Assembly (NCBI GenBank): GCA_946479985.1
Contig: CAMLIF010000030.1
Location: 1-32,530, forward strand
From: an uncultured Flavobacteriales bacterium
GTDB lineage: Bacteria > Bacteroidota > Bacteroidia > Flavobacteriales > Crocinitomicaceae
Length of the DNA stretch: 32,530 nucleotides
Direction: 5' to 3'
Positions 1 to 7,724 of the stretch are shown here, one piece after another (position 1 is the stretch's first letter; each line of letters begins with the position of its first letter). The position numbers and the translations under genes were made by a program. The notes beneath the pieces were generated by a model. It searched no databases and was not told the origin of the DNA. It saw only the letters and a program-made list of their open reading frames with translations.

Positions 1-255
1 AGAACCATTTCCGGAAACTGTTGAAGTGGTTCCAATGGTTAATGTTCCGGCATCCGCAAGTGTAGAAAGTTTTGTGGTAGTAAGTTGCCCGGCATTTGTA
101 ACGCCTGTGGAACCGGATAATTCAATTCCGCCATTTGCATGAAGTAAACCGCCGGCTGTAACAGAAACTGTTGCGCCATTGGAAAATAAAATTTGTCCGA
201 ACGATTGAGCAGGAAAGTAAATGCTCACGAGGAGCATAGCACGTAGTAGTTTCAT
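1..255 (-). CDS. Secreted protein, N-terminal part only (runs off left edge)
   Basis: An open frame runs leftward from an ATG at 255 to the window edge without a stop, giving 85 codons. The first 20 or so residues (MKLLRAMLLVSIYFPAQSFG) form a typical Sec signal peptide. What follows is rich in Gly, Thr, Ser and Asn with short beta-type repeats (for example GGIELSGSTG and TLTIGTTSTVSG), as in the repetitive passenger of large flavobacterial surface proteins. The C-terminus is outside the window, so a T9SS sorting domain cannot be checked. Exact family unknown. Confidence 0.75.
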   Translation of the reverse strand, partial: MKLLRAMLLVSIYFPAQSFGQILFSNGATVSVTAGGLLHANGGIELSGSTGVTNAGQLTTTKLSTLADAGTLTIGTTSTVSGNGS

Positions 256-389
256 ATTAGTCCAGCAGTATTTAACAGGTTATGAAAGTATGATAACCCC
301 TTCAAGACGCTATTTTGTGAAAAATAGTTGCCTCAGGCTAATGAAAATAGTAAATTTCAACAAGAGTGTTGGTTTAGGGAAGTGAAAGG

Positions 390-515
390 GCATAAAAAAA
401 AGGCTCGCCGGCAAACGAACCTTTTCACAAACCAAAAACCAAAGACAATCAAATGCAAGTCAAACAAATCATGCGGGCTTGCACTTGAATGTAGTTTAGA
501 AAACTATTTTTCCCA
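390..515 (-). ncRNA. Candidate structured small RNA (leftward)
   Basis: Read on the minus strand there is a Bacteroidota -7 box TATTTTTG (528 to 521), then three hairpins: TAGTTT/AAACTA with a 3-nt loop (506-492), a 10-bp stem CAAGTGCAAG/CTTGCATTTG (487-478 with 459-450), and a terminator-like stem AAAAGGTTCG/CGAGCCTTTT with one mismatch followed by a T run (about 423-390). Spacing gives an RNA of roughly 120 nt. No long leftward ORF fits. It could be a 6S-like or other flavobacterial sRNA, or an attenuated leader of the gene starting at 255. No good -33 element is visible. Boundaries are approximate. Confidence 0.45.
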
Positions 516-547
516 CGTCTCAAAAATACGGATAGTTAACAGCTGAA

Positions 548-577
548 TTGTTAGTAAAAAAACAAACCCTATCTTTG
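548..577 (+). promoter_or_regulatory. Promoter of the acyl-CoA synthetase gene
   Basis: TTG at 548-550 and TATCTTTG at 570-577 are separated by 19 bp, matching the Bacteroidota sigma-A consensus (TTG, 17-23 bp, TAnnTTTG). Transcription would start near 583, leaving a leader of about 60 nt before the ATG at 643. Confidence 0.65.
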
Positions 578-642
578 AATGAACATTTTGTGTGTATTGC
601 CTAATTTTTATATCCTATCTTGTGAGAACCATATCTGAAGCT

Positions 643-2421
643 ATGAATGAGGTGAAACGATTATTCGATTTACCTGACTACCAACAAAGAAACTTCCCGA
701 AGGAAGAAATGTTTGTATCTAAAATCAATGGAGAGTGGGTTCCCATATCGACCAATGATTTTGTACAGAAGGCATTTGTACTCTCGCAAGGCTTGGTTGG
801 GTTGGGTGTAAAACAGGGAGACTGTATAGGATTAGTCTCTAACAACAGAATTGAATGGAATTTGATGGATATCGCAATCCAGCAGGTCGGGGCTATTGTT
901 GTTCCGATTTATCCGAATATTTCCGATTCTGACTATGTCTATATTTTCAATGATGCACAATTGAAATATGCATTTGTCGGTTCGCAGGATCTGTACGACA
1001 GAATTAATGCAAAGAAAGACCAGATTCCGTGTTTGGTTGATTTGTTTTGTTTCTCGAAAATAGACGGTTTGAAACATTACGAGGATATTTTACCGCTTGG
1101 CGAAAATGTAGACCCTTCGCAAATCAGAGCTCTGAAGGCAAATGTGCGTAATGAAGATCTTGCAACAATTATTTATACGTCAGGAACAACTGGTAATCCG
1201 AAAGGAGTTATGCTCTCGCACAATAATTTGTTGTCGAATGTTTTTGCCTGTTCTACAATCATTCCGGCCGATGAACATTCACGGGTTTTGACCTTTCTAC
1301 CGATTTGTCATGTCTATGAGCGAATGTTACACTACTTATATATGTATGTAGGCGCGAGTATTTATTTCGCAGAATCAATGGATACGATCGGTGACGATAT
1401 CCGGGCGGTGAAACCGCACGTATTTACTGCTGTTCCGCGATTACTGGAAAAAGTGTTCGACCGGATTATGGCGAAAGGAGACGAGTTACGCGGAATTAAA
1501 CGCAAGTTGTTTTTCTGGGCAGTTTCGCTTGCGGAAAAATATGAGATTAACGGAAATTCCTTTTGGTATAGAATAAAATTGAAAATTGCCCGTAAACTGG
1601 TTTTTTCAAAATGGCAGGAAGCCCTTGGGGGAGAAGTTAAAGCGATTGCCTCGGGATCTGCAGCTTTACAGCCGCGATTAGCACGAATCTTTATCGCTGC
1701 CGGAATCAATATTCTCGAAGGTTACGGCTTGTCTGAAACCTCACCTGTGATTTCGGTGAACGATCTAAAAAGAGGTGTGAGTATCGGGACAGTTGGGCCG
1801 ATAATCGGAAATGTGAAAGTGAAAATTGCTGAAGACGGTGAAATTCTGGTGAAAGGACCAAGTGTCATGATGGGATATTACAATTTGCCTGATAAAACTG
1901 CTGAAGTTATTGATGCGCAAGGCTGGTTCCATACAGGAGATATTGGTGAAATGGTGGATGATTTTTTCCTGAAGATCACCGATCGAAAAAAGGAAATCTT
2001 CAAAACATCGGGTGGAAAATACATTGTTCCGCAAGCCATGGAGAACAAGTTTAAAGAATCACGATTCATTGAACAAATGATGGTGATCGGCGAAGGAGAA
2101 AAATACCCTGCTGCTCTGATTGTTCCTTCATTCCCGTTTTTGAAAGAGTGGGCAGTAAGAAAAGGTTTCGACTTCTCGAACTTAACCAATGCAGAGCTGA
2201 TCAAACAACCGGAGATTATTGCACGCATTCATGAAGAAGTAGAAGAGATTAATAAATTCTACGGCAATTGGGAGAAAATCAAACAATTCAGGCTCATGGA
2301 TCACGAATGGGGAATTGAAACCGGTGAGCTTACTCCAACATTAAAATTGAAACGAAAGATTATCATGGAGAAGTATAAGGCTGAGGTGAAGAGTTGTTTT
2401 CCTGCGGAAGAGAATGCATAG
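643..2421 (+). CDS. fadD: Long-chain fatty acid-CoA ligase (AMP-forming)
   Basis: This 592-residue enzyme of the ANL adenylating superfamily activates fatty acids to acyl-CoA through an acyl-AMP intermediate, for lipid synthesis or beta-oxidation. The ATP-binding P-loop YTSGTTGNPKG is near residue 178, the GYGLSETSP motif near 360, and the FHTGD and DRKKEIFKTSGGKY core motifs near 428 and 447. The total length fits the bacterial AMP-binding/FAA1-like long-chain group. An in-frame GTG at 592 would add 17 residues, but the ATG at 643 (MNEVKRLFDL) is preferred because it gives the usual N-terminus and leaves a normal leader after the promoter at 570-577. The gene stands alone, convergent with the sigma-factor gene. 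Chain-length preference cannot be read from sequence. Confidence 0.93.
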   Translation: MNEVKRLFDLPDYQQRNFPKEEMFVSKINGEWVPISTNDFVQKAFVLSQGLVGLGVKQGDCIGLVSNNRIEWNLMDIAIQQVGAIVVPIYPNISDSDYVYIFNDAQLKYAFVGSQDLYDRINAKKDQIPCLVDLFCFSKIDGLKHYEDILPLGENVDPSQIRALKANVRNEDLATIIYTSGTTGNPKGVMLSHNNLLSNVFACSTIIPADEHSRVLTFLPICHVYERMLHYLYMYVGASIYFAESMDTIGDDIRAVKPHVFTAVPRLLEKVFDRIMAKGDELRGIKRKLFFWAVSLAEKYEINGNSFWYRIKLKIARKLVFSKWQEALGGEVKAIASGSAALQPRLARIFIAAGINILEGYGLSETSPVISVNDLKRGVSIGTVGPIIGNVKVKIAEDGEILVKGPSVMMGYYNLPDKTAEVIDAQGWFHTGDIGEMVDDFFLKITDRKKEIFKTSGGKYIVPQAMENKFKESRFIEQMMVIGEGEKYPAALIVPSFPFLKEWAVRKGFDFSNLTNAELIKQPEIIARIHEEVEEINKFYGNWEKIKQFRLMDHEWGIETGELTPTLKLKRKIIMEKYKAEVKSCFPAEENA

Positions 2422-2434
2422 CATTCGATGAGGA

Positions 2435-2547
2435 AAAAGCGTTAGCTTTTGGGAATACTTCTTGATGCCAGAAGGCTCGTGACATTTGATCAGGAATGGA
2501 AATGGAGAATTACGAATTATTTGTAATTACTCACTTGTCATTAGTAA
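2435..2547. repeat. Intergenic hairpins between convergent genes
   Basis: AAAAGC-GTTA-GCTTTT (2435-2450) is a weak terminator-like hairpin after the acyl-CoA synthetase gene. Further on, AATTAC/GTAATT (2508-2528) and ATTACT/AGTAAT (2526-2547) form overlapping AT-rich inverted repeats just past the stop of the sigma-factor gene. They probably end both transcripts, but none has a strong T tract. Confidence 0.4.
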
Positions 2548-3156
2548 TTAAATAGAGTCTTTCGTCTTCTCCATCATCTGCGCTAAAAAGTCACGTGCCC
2601 GGAATAATTGTGCTTTTACAGTTCCTAACGGGAGGTTCAATTCGTCTGCTATTTCTTCGTAACTCAATTCTTCGAAATAACGTTTCTCAACCAATTCTCG
2701 GTAACGTGGTTTTAGCTGGCTCACTAAATTCCGCATGTGTTTTACCTTCTGGTTGTGAACCATGTGTTCTTCCGGATCCAGTGTGTTTGATTTTGCATCA
2801 ATACGGATACTTTCACCGTCATCGTTGGTGTAACCCGTATCCATAGAAGTAAGTTTTACACGCTTCTTACGGATAAAATCGATACAGTTGTTTGAAGCAA
2901 TTTTAAAGAGCCAGGTAGAAAATGCAAAACTCGGGGAATATTGATCCAGGCGGCTGAAAGCTTTTCCAAATGCTTCAATAGTCAAATCATCAGCATCGTC
3001 AGCATTGCGCACCATTTTCATCATCATGAAATAAATAGATTCCCGGTAGCGCTCCATTAATGAGGCATAAGCAGCTTGATCGCCTAGGCGTGCCTGATCT
3101 ACTAATACTAAATCAGCTTTCGCTTTGTCCGACAAATGCTCGCTCGTTATTTCCAT
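2548..3156 (-). CDS. ECF-type RNA polymerase sigma factor
   Basis: This 202-residue sigma-70 family protein has region 2 at about residues 26-95 (DADDLTIEAFGKAF for core binding, then STWLFKIASNNCIDFIRKKR for -10 recognition). It has region 4 at about 145-195 (LSYEEIADELNLPLGTVKAQ, the helix-turn-helix for -35 recognition). No region 3 is present, as expected for ECF factors. It would direct RNA polymerase to a special promoter set. The ATG lies inside the end of the upstream glycosyltransferase gene (10-nt overlap, ATGGAAATAA), so the two are probably translationally coupled. No anti-sigma gene is adjacent, so the controlling signal is unknown. Confidence 0.88.
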   Translation of the reverse strand: MEITSEHLSDKAKADLVLVDQARLGDQAAYASLMERYRESIYFMMMKMVRNADDADDLTIEAFGKAFSRLDQYSPSFAFSTWLFKIASNNCIDFIRKKRVKLTSMDTGYTNDDGESIRIDAKSNTLDPEEHMVHNQKVKHMRNLVSQLKPRYRELVEKRYFEELSYEEIADELNLPLGTVKAQLFRARDFLAQMMEKTKDSI

Positions 3157-4289
3157 TGGGCGTTCCTTTTTTGCAATGTTGAGTAATAGAACAACGGCAG
3201 GTAGATCACGTAGAGCAGATCTAAAATTGGCAGCAGCGCTACAAATCCGTTTCCTTTGAGTTTATTGAAACATTTACCCAAAAGCCACCATTTTATGGCC
3301 AATACCAATGTGAATCCCGCCAGTGCATGTATCCACCACTGTACTTTCGTTACCAAAATAACGAAGGAAATCAGCAGGATAATGGTAGTGAGCGGATAGA
3401 TTCCTAACATTCCTTTTTTAATAACCGAATATCTCGAGGAAGTACTGTAGTGACGACGTTTCTGAATCACCAATGTTTCCCATGTTTTTTTGCTTTCGCT
3501 GTACATGAAACTTTCCGGATGAATCTGAATGGCATAATTGCGTTTTTTTGCTGCTTCCTGCACGAACAGATCATCATCGCCGCTTGGTAAGGAATAGTGC
3601 GATTTGAATCCGCTCACGGAGTTGAACACCGTTTTGGTGTAAGCCATGTTTCTCCCAACTCCCATGTACGGCAACCTATTCAGCGCCATCGAGAGATAAT
3701 GGATTGCGATCATGATCGTGTCGAAACGAACCAGCTGATTCAAAAATCCTTTTTCGGTTTGGTAAGGACCAACACCCAAAACCAATTCTGATTTCTCAGT
3801 AAAAGTTCCAGCCATGTGGCGCAGCCAGTTTTCACTTGCCGGACTACAATCAGCATCCGTTAAAACCAGGTGTTCGTATTTTGCTTTCTTAATTCCTAAG
3901 GTAAGAGGTAGTTTTTTGCTTGCTTTCAAATGCTTGCTTTTTTCCACTTCCATTACCTCTAAATGCTTGTATTCTCTTCGCAAAGCATCAAGCAAATATT
4001 TCGAATCGTCGATAGACTGATGATTTACCACTACTACTTCAAATGGGGCGGGGTAGTTCTGATTTAACAGCTTAGGTAAATTCTCAAATAAATTATCTGC
4101 CTCATTACGTGCCGCAACAACTATTGAAACAGGAGGGAATTCTGTTGGAAGAGGTTTTGTTTTGAAAAACGCCAGTCTGCCAAAAAATAAGGACGAGTAC
4201 AGGACCTGGAAAAACACCATGCTGCAGAAGATCCAAAAAACTACGGCGGTGACGGGGTTCGAAAAATCCGGTATTATTTGCATCTTCAT
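3147..4289 (-). CDS. Membrane-anchored family 2 glycosyltransferase
   Basis: This 380-residue inner-membrane protein has an N-terminal transmembrane helix (about 12-35) and a cytoplasmic GT-A domain starting at VSIVVAARNEADNL (about 54-67). The nucleotide-sugar/metal DxD is in VLTDADCSP (about 142-150). GDDD (237-240) and QKRRHYSTS (276-284) correspond to the later acidic and Q/RxxRW-like motifs. Three or so C-terminal helices (about 295-372) re-anchor it. It probably transfers a sugar to a polysaccharide or lipid carrier, but donor and acceptor are unknown. It is the first gene of a two-gene unit with the sigma factor and diverges from tgt. A -7-like box CATCTTTG lies at 4309 to 4302 on its strand. 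A second in-frame ATG two codons later is possible. Confidence 0.88.
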   Translation of the reverse strand: MKMQIIPDFSNPVTAVVFWIFCSMVFFQVLYSSLFFGRLAFFKTKPLPTEFPPVSIVVAARNEADNLFENLPKLLNQNYPAPFEVVVVNHQSIDDSKYLLDALRREYKHLEVMEVEKSKHLKASKKLPLTLGIKKAKYEHLVLTDADCSPASENWLRHMAGTFTEKSELVLGVGPYQTEKGFLNQLVRFDTIMIAIHYLSMALNRLPYMGVGRNMAYTKTVFNSVSGFKSHYSLPSGDDDLFVQEAAKKRNYAIQIHPESFMYSESKKTWETLVIQKRRHYSTSSRYSVIKKGMLGIYPLTTIILLISFVILVTKVQWWIHALAGFTLVLAIKWWLLGKCFNKLKGNGFVALLPILDLLYVIYLPLFYYSTLQKRNAQWK

Positions 4290-4330
4290 TCAATCAGAGC
4301 ACAAAGATGGGGCGCTTTCTGAAATACAGC

Positions 4331-4338
4331 TATCTTTG
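4331..4338 (+). promoter_or_regulatory. -7 box of the tgt promoter
   Basis: TATCTTTG is an exact TAnnTTTG match 24 bp before the tgt ATG. No clear -33 TTG is seen. A leftward near-match (CATCTTTG, 4309 to 4302) for the glycosyltransferase gene lies about 20 bp away, so the two divergent promoters are almost back to back. Confidence 0.55.
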
Positions 4339-4362
4339 CACCGGTTATTTTTCAACACAATT

Positions 4363-5493
4363 ATGCACTTTGAACTTTCACACACTGATTCTCAATCTAA
4401 AGCACGCGCAGGATTAATTCATACAGATCACGGAACTATTGAAACTCCCATCTTTATGCCTGTCGGAACACAAGGTTCTGTAAAAGGTGTTCATCAGCAG
4501 GAATTACGTGATGAGGTGGAGGCTCAGATTATTTTGGGAAACACCTTTCACTTGTATTTACGTCCGGGATTGGAAGTGATTCAAGGCGCCGGAGGATTAC
4601 ATCAGTTTATTGGCTGGGAACGACCAATGTTAACAGATAGCGGCGGTTACCAGGTATATTCTTTGGCGAAAAGTCGGAAAATTACGGAAGAAGGAGTGCG
4701 TTTTCAATCGCATCACGATGGAAGTTACCATTTCTTCAGCCCGGAAAGAGCTATTGATATCCAACGCGTAATTGGTGCAGATATCATTATGGCATTTGAT
4801 GAATGTACACCTTATCCCTGCGATTACCGCTACGCCCAAAAATCAATGCACATGACACACCGCTGGCTGAAACGCTGTATTTCACAAATGGATGCAACGG
4901 ATCCGTTATATGGATACAACCAGGCGCTGTTCCCAATTGTTCAGGGAAGTGTGTACAAAGATTTAAGAGAAGAATCGGCGAATTTTATTGCGGAACAAGG
5001 AGCGCTAGGAAATGCAATCGGTGGACTTTCGGTTGGTGAACCAGACGAAGATTTGTACGAAATGACAGATTTGGTCTGTTCCATTTTACCTGCCGACAAA
5101 CCGCGTTATCTAATGGGAGTTGGAACTCCGGTAAATATTCTGGAAGCCATTGCACTGGGAGTTGATATGTTTGACTGTGTGATGCCTTCGCGCAATGCAC
5201 GACACGGAATGCTCTTTACTTCCGAAGGAACGATCAATATCAAGAACCAGAAATGGGCTTTGGATTTTTCTCCCCTGGATTCGAACGGAACTGCCGGAGT
5301 TGATCAGGTTTATACCAAGGCATATTTACACCATTTGGTGAAAGCGAAAGAATATTTAGGAATTCAAATTGCAACCATCCATAATTTAGCTTTTTATTTA
5401 GCGTTGGTTAAAGAAGCTAGAAAGCGTATTTTGGACGGAACTTTTGTGACCTGGAAAAACGAACAGGTGAAAAAGCTGGGACAACGTATCTAA
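4363..5493 (+). CDS. tgt: Queuine/preQ1 tRNA-guanine transglycosylase
   Basis: TGT swaps guanine 34 for the queuosine precursor preQ1 in tRNAs with GUN anticodons (Asp, Asn, His, Tyr). The start is the ATG at 4363 (MHFELSHTDSQSKARAG), giving 376 residues, the normal family length; the open frame upstream (from 4162) overlaps the divergent gene and is not part of the protein. The TDSGGYQVYSL motif (91-101) carries a catalytic Asp (D92). GVDMFDCVMPSRNARHG (about 266-282) carries the nucleophilic Asp near 268. The C-terminal region, which usually holds the CxCxxC zinc ligands, instead reads DFSPLDSNGTAGVDQVYT, with no cysteines. Followed after 24 bp by the LptF/G-like gene, probably in one operon. 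A tRNA-Asp(GUC), a natural substrate, is encoded at 16098. Confidence 0.96.
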   Translation: MHFELSHTDSQSKARAGLIHTDHGTIETPIFMPVGTQGSVKGVHQQELRDEVEAQIILGNTFHLYLRPGLEVIQGAGGLHQFIGWERPMLTDSGGYQVYSLAKSRKITEEGVRFQSHHDGSYHFFSPERAIDIQRVIGADIIMAFDECTPYPCDYRYAQKSMHMTHRWLKRCISQMDATDPLYGYNQALFPIVQGSVYKDLREESANFIAEQGALGNAIGGLSVGEPDEDLYEMTDLVCSILPADKPRYLMGVGTPVNILEAIALGVDMFDCVMPSRNARHGMLFTSEGTINIKNQKWALDFSPLDSNGTAGVDQVYTKAYLHHLVKAKEYLGIQIATIHNLAFYLALVKEARKRILDGTFVTWKNEQVKKLGQRI

Positions 5494-5517
5494 ACTGAAT
5501 TTGAAGGAAAACTGCAC

Positions 5518-6639
5518 ATGCTTCCAATAATTGATCGATATATCATTCGTAAGTTCTTAACAACTTTCTTCTTCATGCTGGGAGTGATTATGTTGCTCGC
5601 AATGGTTTTCGATCTGGCCGAACGCTTATCGGAATTTATTGATAACGAAGCTCCTGTTTCAGATATCATCTTCGGGTATTACCTCAATTTCATCATCTTC
5701 TATGGGAATACGTTTTCATCGCTGATCATCTTTATTGCGGTTATTTGGTTTACGGCTAAAATGGCACAGGAAACGGAAATTATTCCGCTTTTGTTTATGG
5801 GCAGGCCTTTTACAAGGTTGCTGCGCCCGTATGCAATTGCGGCTACTGTTCTTACGGCTTTGTCTTTGATATTGAACCACCTGGTAATTCCGAGATCGAA
5901 TAGCGCACGTTTGGAATTTGAAGAAAGGTATTACCGCGAACGATTGGTTGTAGATAATTACAATGCAGAATTCCCCAATCACCAGTTTGTACATTTCACC
6001 AGTTACATTGCGGCTGAAAACCGGGTAACCGATTTCGAGATCCAGCAGTTTGATGAGAATAATCGATTGATCCATTACCTCAAAACCCGTTCTGCCGTTG
6101 GAGTTCCGGGAACGAATAAATGGACACTGATTGATTATTACGAGAAAACGATTACGCCTCCAACAACGGAAAAAAACAAGTTTGGTGAAGATGAACTGAT
6201 CTTCAAATCGCAGAAGCTGATAGAACAGCGTGAAAAGGACACCATTCTGCCTTTCAAGATCAATGAAATGGCTTTGAGAGATAACAGCGCTGAGGCTATG
6301 ACATTTACTCAGCTGCGGAATTTCATTAAAGCCGAAAAGAAAAAAGGAAATCCGAATGTTCCGAATTACGAGATCGAATTACACCAGCGAACCAGTTATC
6401 CGTTTGCAACCTATGTGCTTACTTTAATTGCGGTTTCTGTTTCGAGCAGAAAGAAACGCGGAGGAATAGGCATCAACCTGGCTATCGGATTCATCTTTGT
6501 CTTTGTCTACATTTTCGCGATGAAAATAACCACCGTGGCAGCAATCAAGGTTGGTTTCCCTCCAATTGCAGCAGTTTGGATCCCGAATGTGGTTTTCGGA
6601 CTGATTGGTTTGTTTATGTATCGATTGGCACCGAAGTAA
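5518..6639 (+). CDS. LptF/LptG (YjgP/YjgQ) family permease
   Basis: This 373-residue inner-membrane protein has the LptF/G layout: N-terminal helices (about 13-33, 55-78 and 98-120), a large periplasmic beta-rich domain (about 125-300), and three C-terminal helices (about 305-370). The start MLPIIDRYIIRKFLTTFFF is typical of the family. LptF and LptG form the membrane part of the LptB2FG ABC exporter, which extracts lipopolysaccharide from the inner membrane and passes it to the Lpt bridge. Which of the two paralogues this is cannot be decided here. It lies 24 bp after tgt in the same direction. No Lpt ATPase or second permease is in the window. Confidence 0.9.
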   Translation: MLPIIDRYIIRKFLTTFFFMLGVIMLLAMVFDLAERLSEFIDNEAPVSDIIFGYYLNFIIFYGNTFSSLIIFIAVIWFTAKMAQETEIIPLLFMGRPFTRLLRPYAIAATVLTALSLILNHLVIPRSNSARLEFEERYYRERLVVDNYNAEFPNHQFVHFTSYIAAENRVTDFEIQQFDENNRLIHYLKTRSAVGVPGTNKWTLIDYYEKTITPPTTEKNKFGEDELIFKSQKLIEQREKDTILPFKINEMALRDNSAEAMTFTQLRNFIKAEKKKGNPNVPNYEIELHQRTSYPFATYVLTLIAVSVSSRKKRGGIGINLAIGFIFVFVYIFAMKITTVAAIKVGFPPIAAVWIPNVVFGLIGLFMYRLAPK

Positions 6640-6679
6640 GTTAAAAGCCCATCTGATAATCAACTTAATTGCAGATTGC

Positions 6680-6687
6680 TAAATTTG
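6680..6687 (+). promoter_or_regulatory. -7 box upstream of outer-membrane protein gene
   Basis: TAAATTTG matches TAnnTTTG and lies 25 bp before the ATG at 6713, so this gene can be transcribed separately from the tgt-lptF/G unit. No convincing -33 element. Confidence 0.45.
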
Positions 6688-6712
6688 CACTCTAGAAATT
6701 CTTGTTTCCCAC

Positions 6713-7468
6713 ATGCGTCATCTGTTTTTACTTGCTTTTCTTTTAACCTCGGGCCATTCAATCGCGCAAATCGTGAATATTGAAAACAAGCGCATTTACG
6801 ACGATACGGCAGGCTGGAGTGGAAGCCTGGATGCTTCAATAAGTGCTGCTCAGAATGATGAATTGTTTTATTCCGCCGGATTTCGTCCGCGTGTGCAATA
6901 CAAAACCCGTAAGAATTATTGGTTCCTGCTTTCTGATCTGAGCTATACCGGATCACAATCTAAAACGTATGCGAATTCTGGAATGAGTCATTTGCGTTAT
7001 GCCCGCAGGTTAAAGAACGGACCCTGGAAATGGGAAACCTATGCCCAGGTCCAATACAACGAATTGTTGAATCAAAAACTCAGAGCGCTTGGAGGAACCG
7101 GCTTACGCTGGAAATTTTTTGACGCAAATAACATCCGGTTTTTCGTCGGATCATCGGTTTTCTATGAATACGAAGAATTACAGGACGAAGCCATTGTAAA
7201 CGAAGCATTTCGCTGGAGTTCTTATTTGAGTTGGATGATCAATCTCAAATCAGGGTTTTACTTTACATCTGTAAATTATGTGCAGCCAAATATTGCTGAT
7301 TTCGGTGATGTGCGTTTTTCCGGGCAATACTCGCTTGGTATGGCTGTTTCCAAACATGTCGATTTCCGATTTGAAACCACGGTTTATTACGATAGTCGCC
7401 CGCCAACAAATGTGCGTGCCTTTGTCTTTAGCAGCTCGGCAGGAGTACGATTGAGACTCGGGGAATAA
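6713..7468 (+). CDS. Outer-membrane protein, DUF481-like
   Basis: This 251-residue protein starts with a clean signal peptide (MRHLFLLAFLLTSGHSIAQ). The mature part alternates polar and aromatic residues, as in transmembrane beta-strands (RPRVQYKTRKNYWFLLSDLSY, for example, within residues 60-85), and ends with a strand-like segment before a charged tail. GGTGLRWKFFD (about 126-136) followed by the FVGSSVFYEYEE stretch resembles the DUF481/YdiY outer-membrane family, which forms small beta-barrels of unknown function. Family placement is by resemblance only; no substrate can be named. Confidence 0.65.
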   Translation: MRHLFLLAFLLTSGHSIAQIVNIENKRIYDDTAGWSGSLDASISAAQNDELFYSAGFRPRVQYKTRKNYWFLLSDLSYTGSQSKTYANSGMSHLRYARRLKNGPWKWETYAQVQYNELLNQKLRALGGTGLRWKFFDANNIRFFVGSSVFYEYEELQDEAIVNEAFRWSSYLSWMINLKSGFYFTSVNYVQPNIADFGDVRFSGQYSLGMAVSKHVDFRFETTVYYDSRPPTNVRAFVFSSSAGVRLRLGE

Positions 7469-7724
7469 ACTCTAATTGCAAAATGAATGAGGATCGGGCA
7501 GCTTCCTCCTAGGACACCCAGCCACAAAATCAATTATAATTAACTTCAATATAATCTCTTAATATGCGCAGCGTTAGCGAGCACAAAATTCGTGCATTCG
7601 CGGGATGCCAGCTTACCGCGAATTCGCGAATTGGCTCCGTTAACACTTCGCAAAAATCCACTGACGAGGTATTGGGTGTAAATTGACATAACTCCCCTCA
7701 AGGGAGAAGCCTCCCTTTCTCAAT
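7469..7724. repeat. Gene-less intergenic stretch with inverted repeats
   Basis: No credible gene. The stretch includes a GC-rich segment built from CGAATTCGCG-type words (about 7585-7635) and a short palindrome CTCCC-CTCAA-GGGAG (7692-7706) whose right arm can also pair with CTCCC at 7711-7715. This lies between the ends of two convergent genes and could act as a bidirectional terminator. A related CCTCCC/GGGAGG hairpin is at 8755-8770. Confidence 0.45.

Noticed and set aside
328..546. Plus-strand 72-codon ORF
   Set aside because: Non-ATG start, low-complexity Lys/Asn-rich product, and it lies across the hairpins of the candidate small RNA and the promoter of the acyl-CoA synthetase gene.
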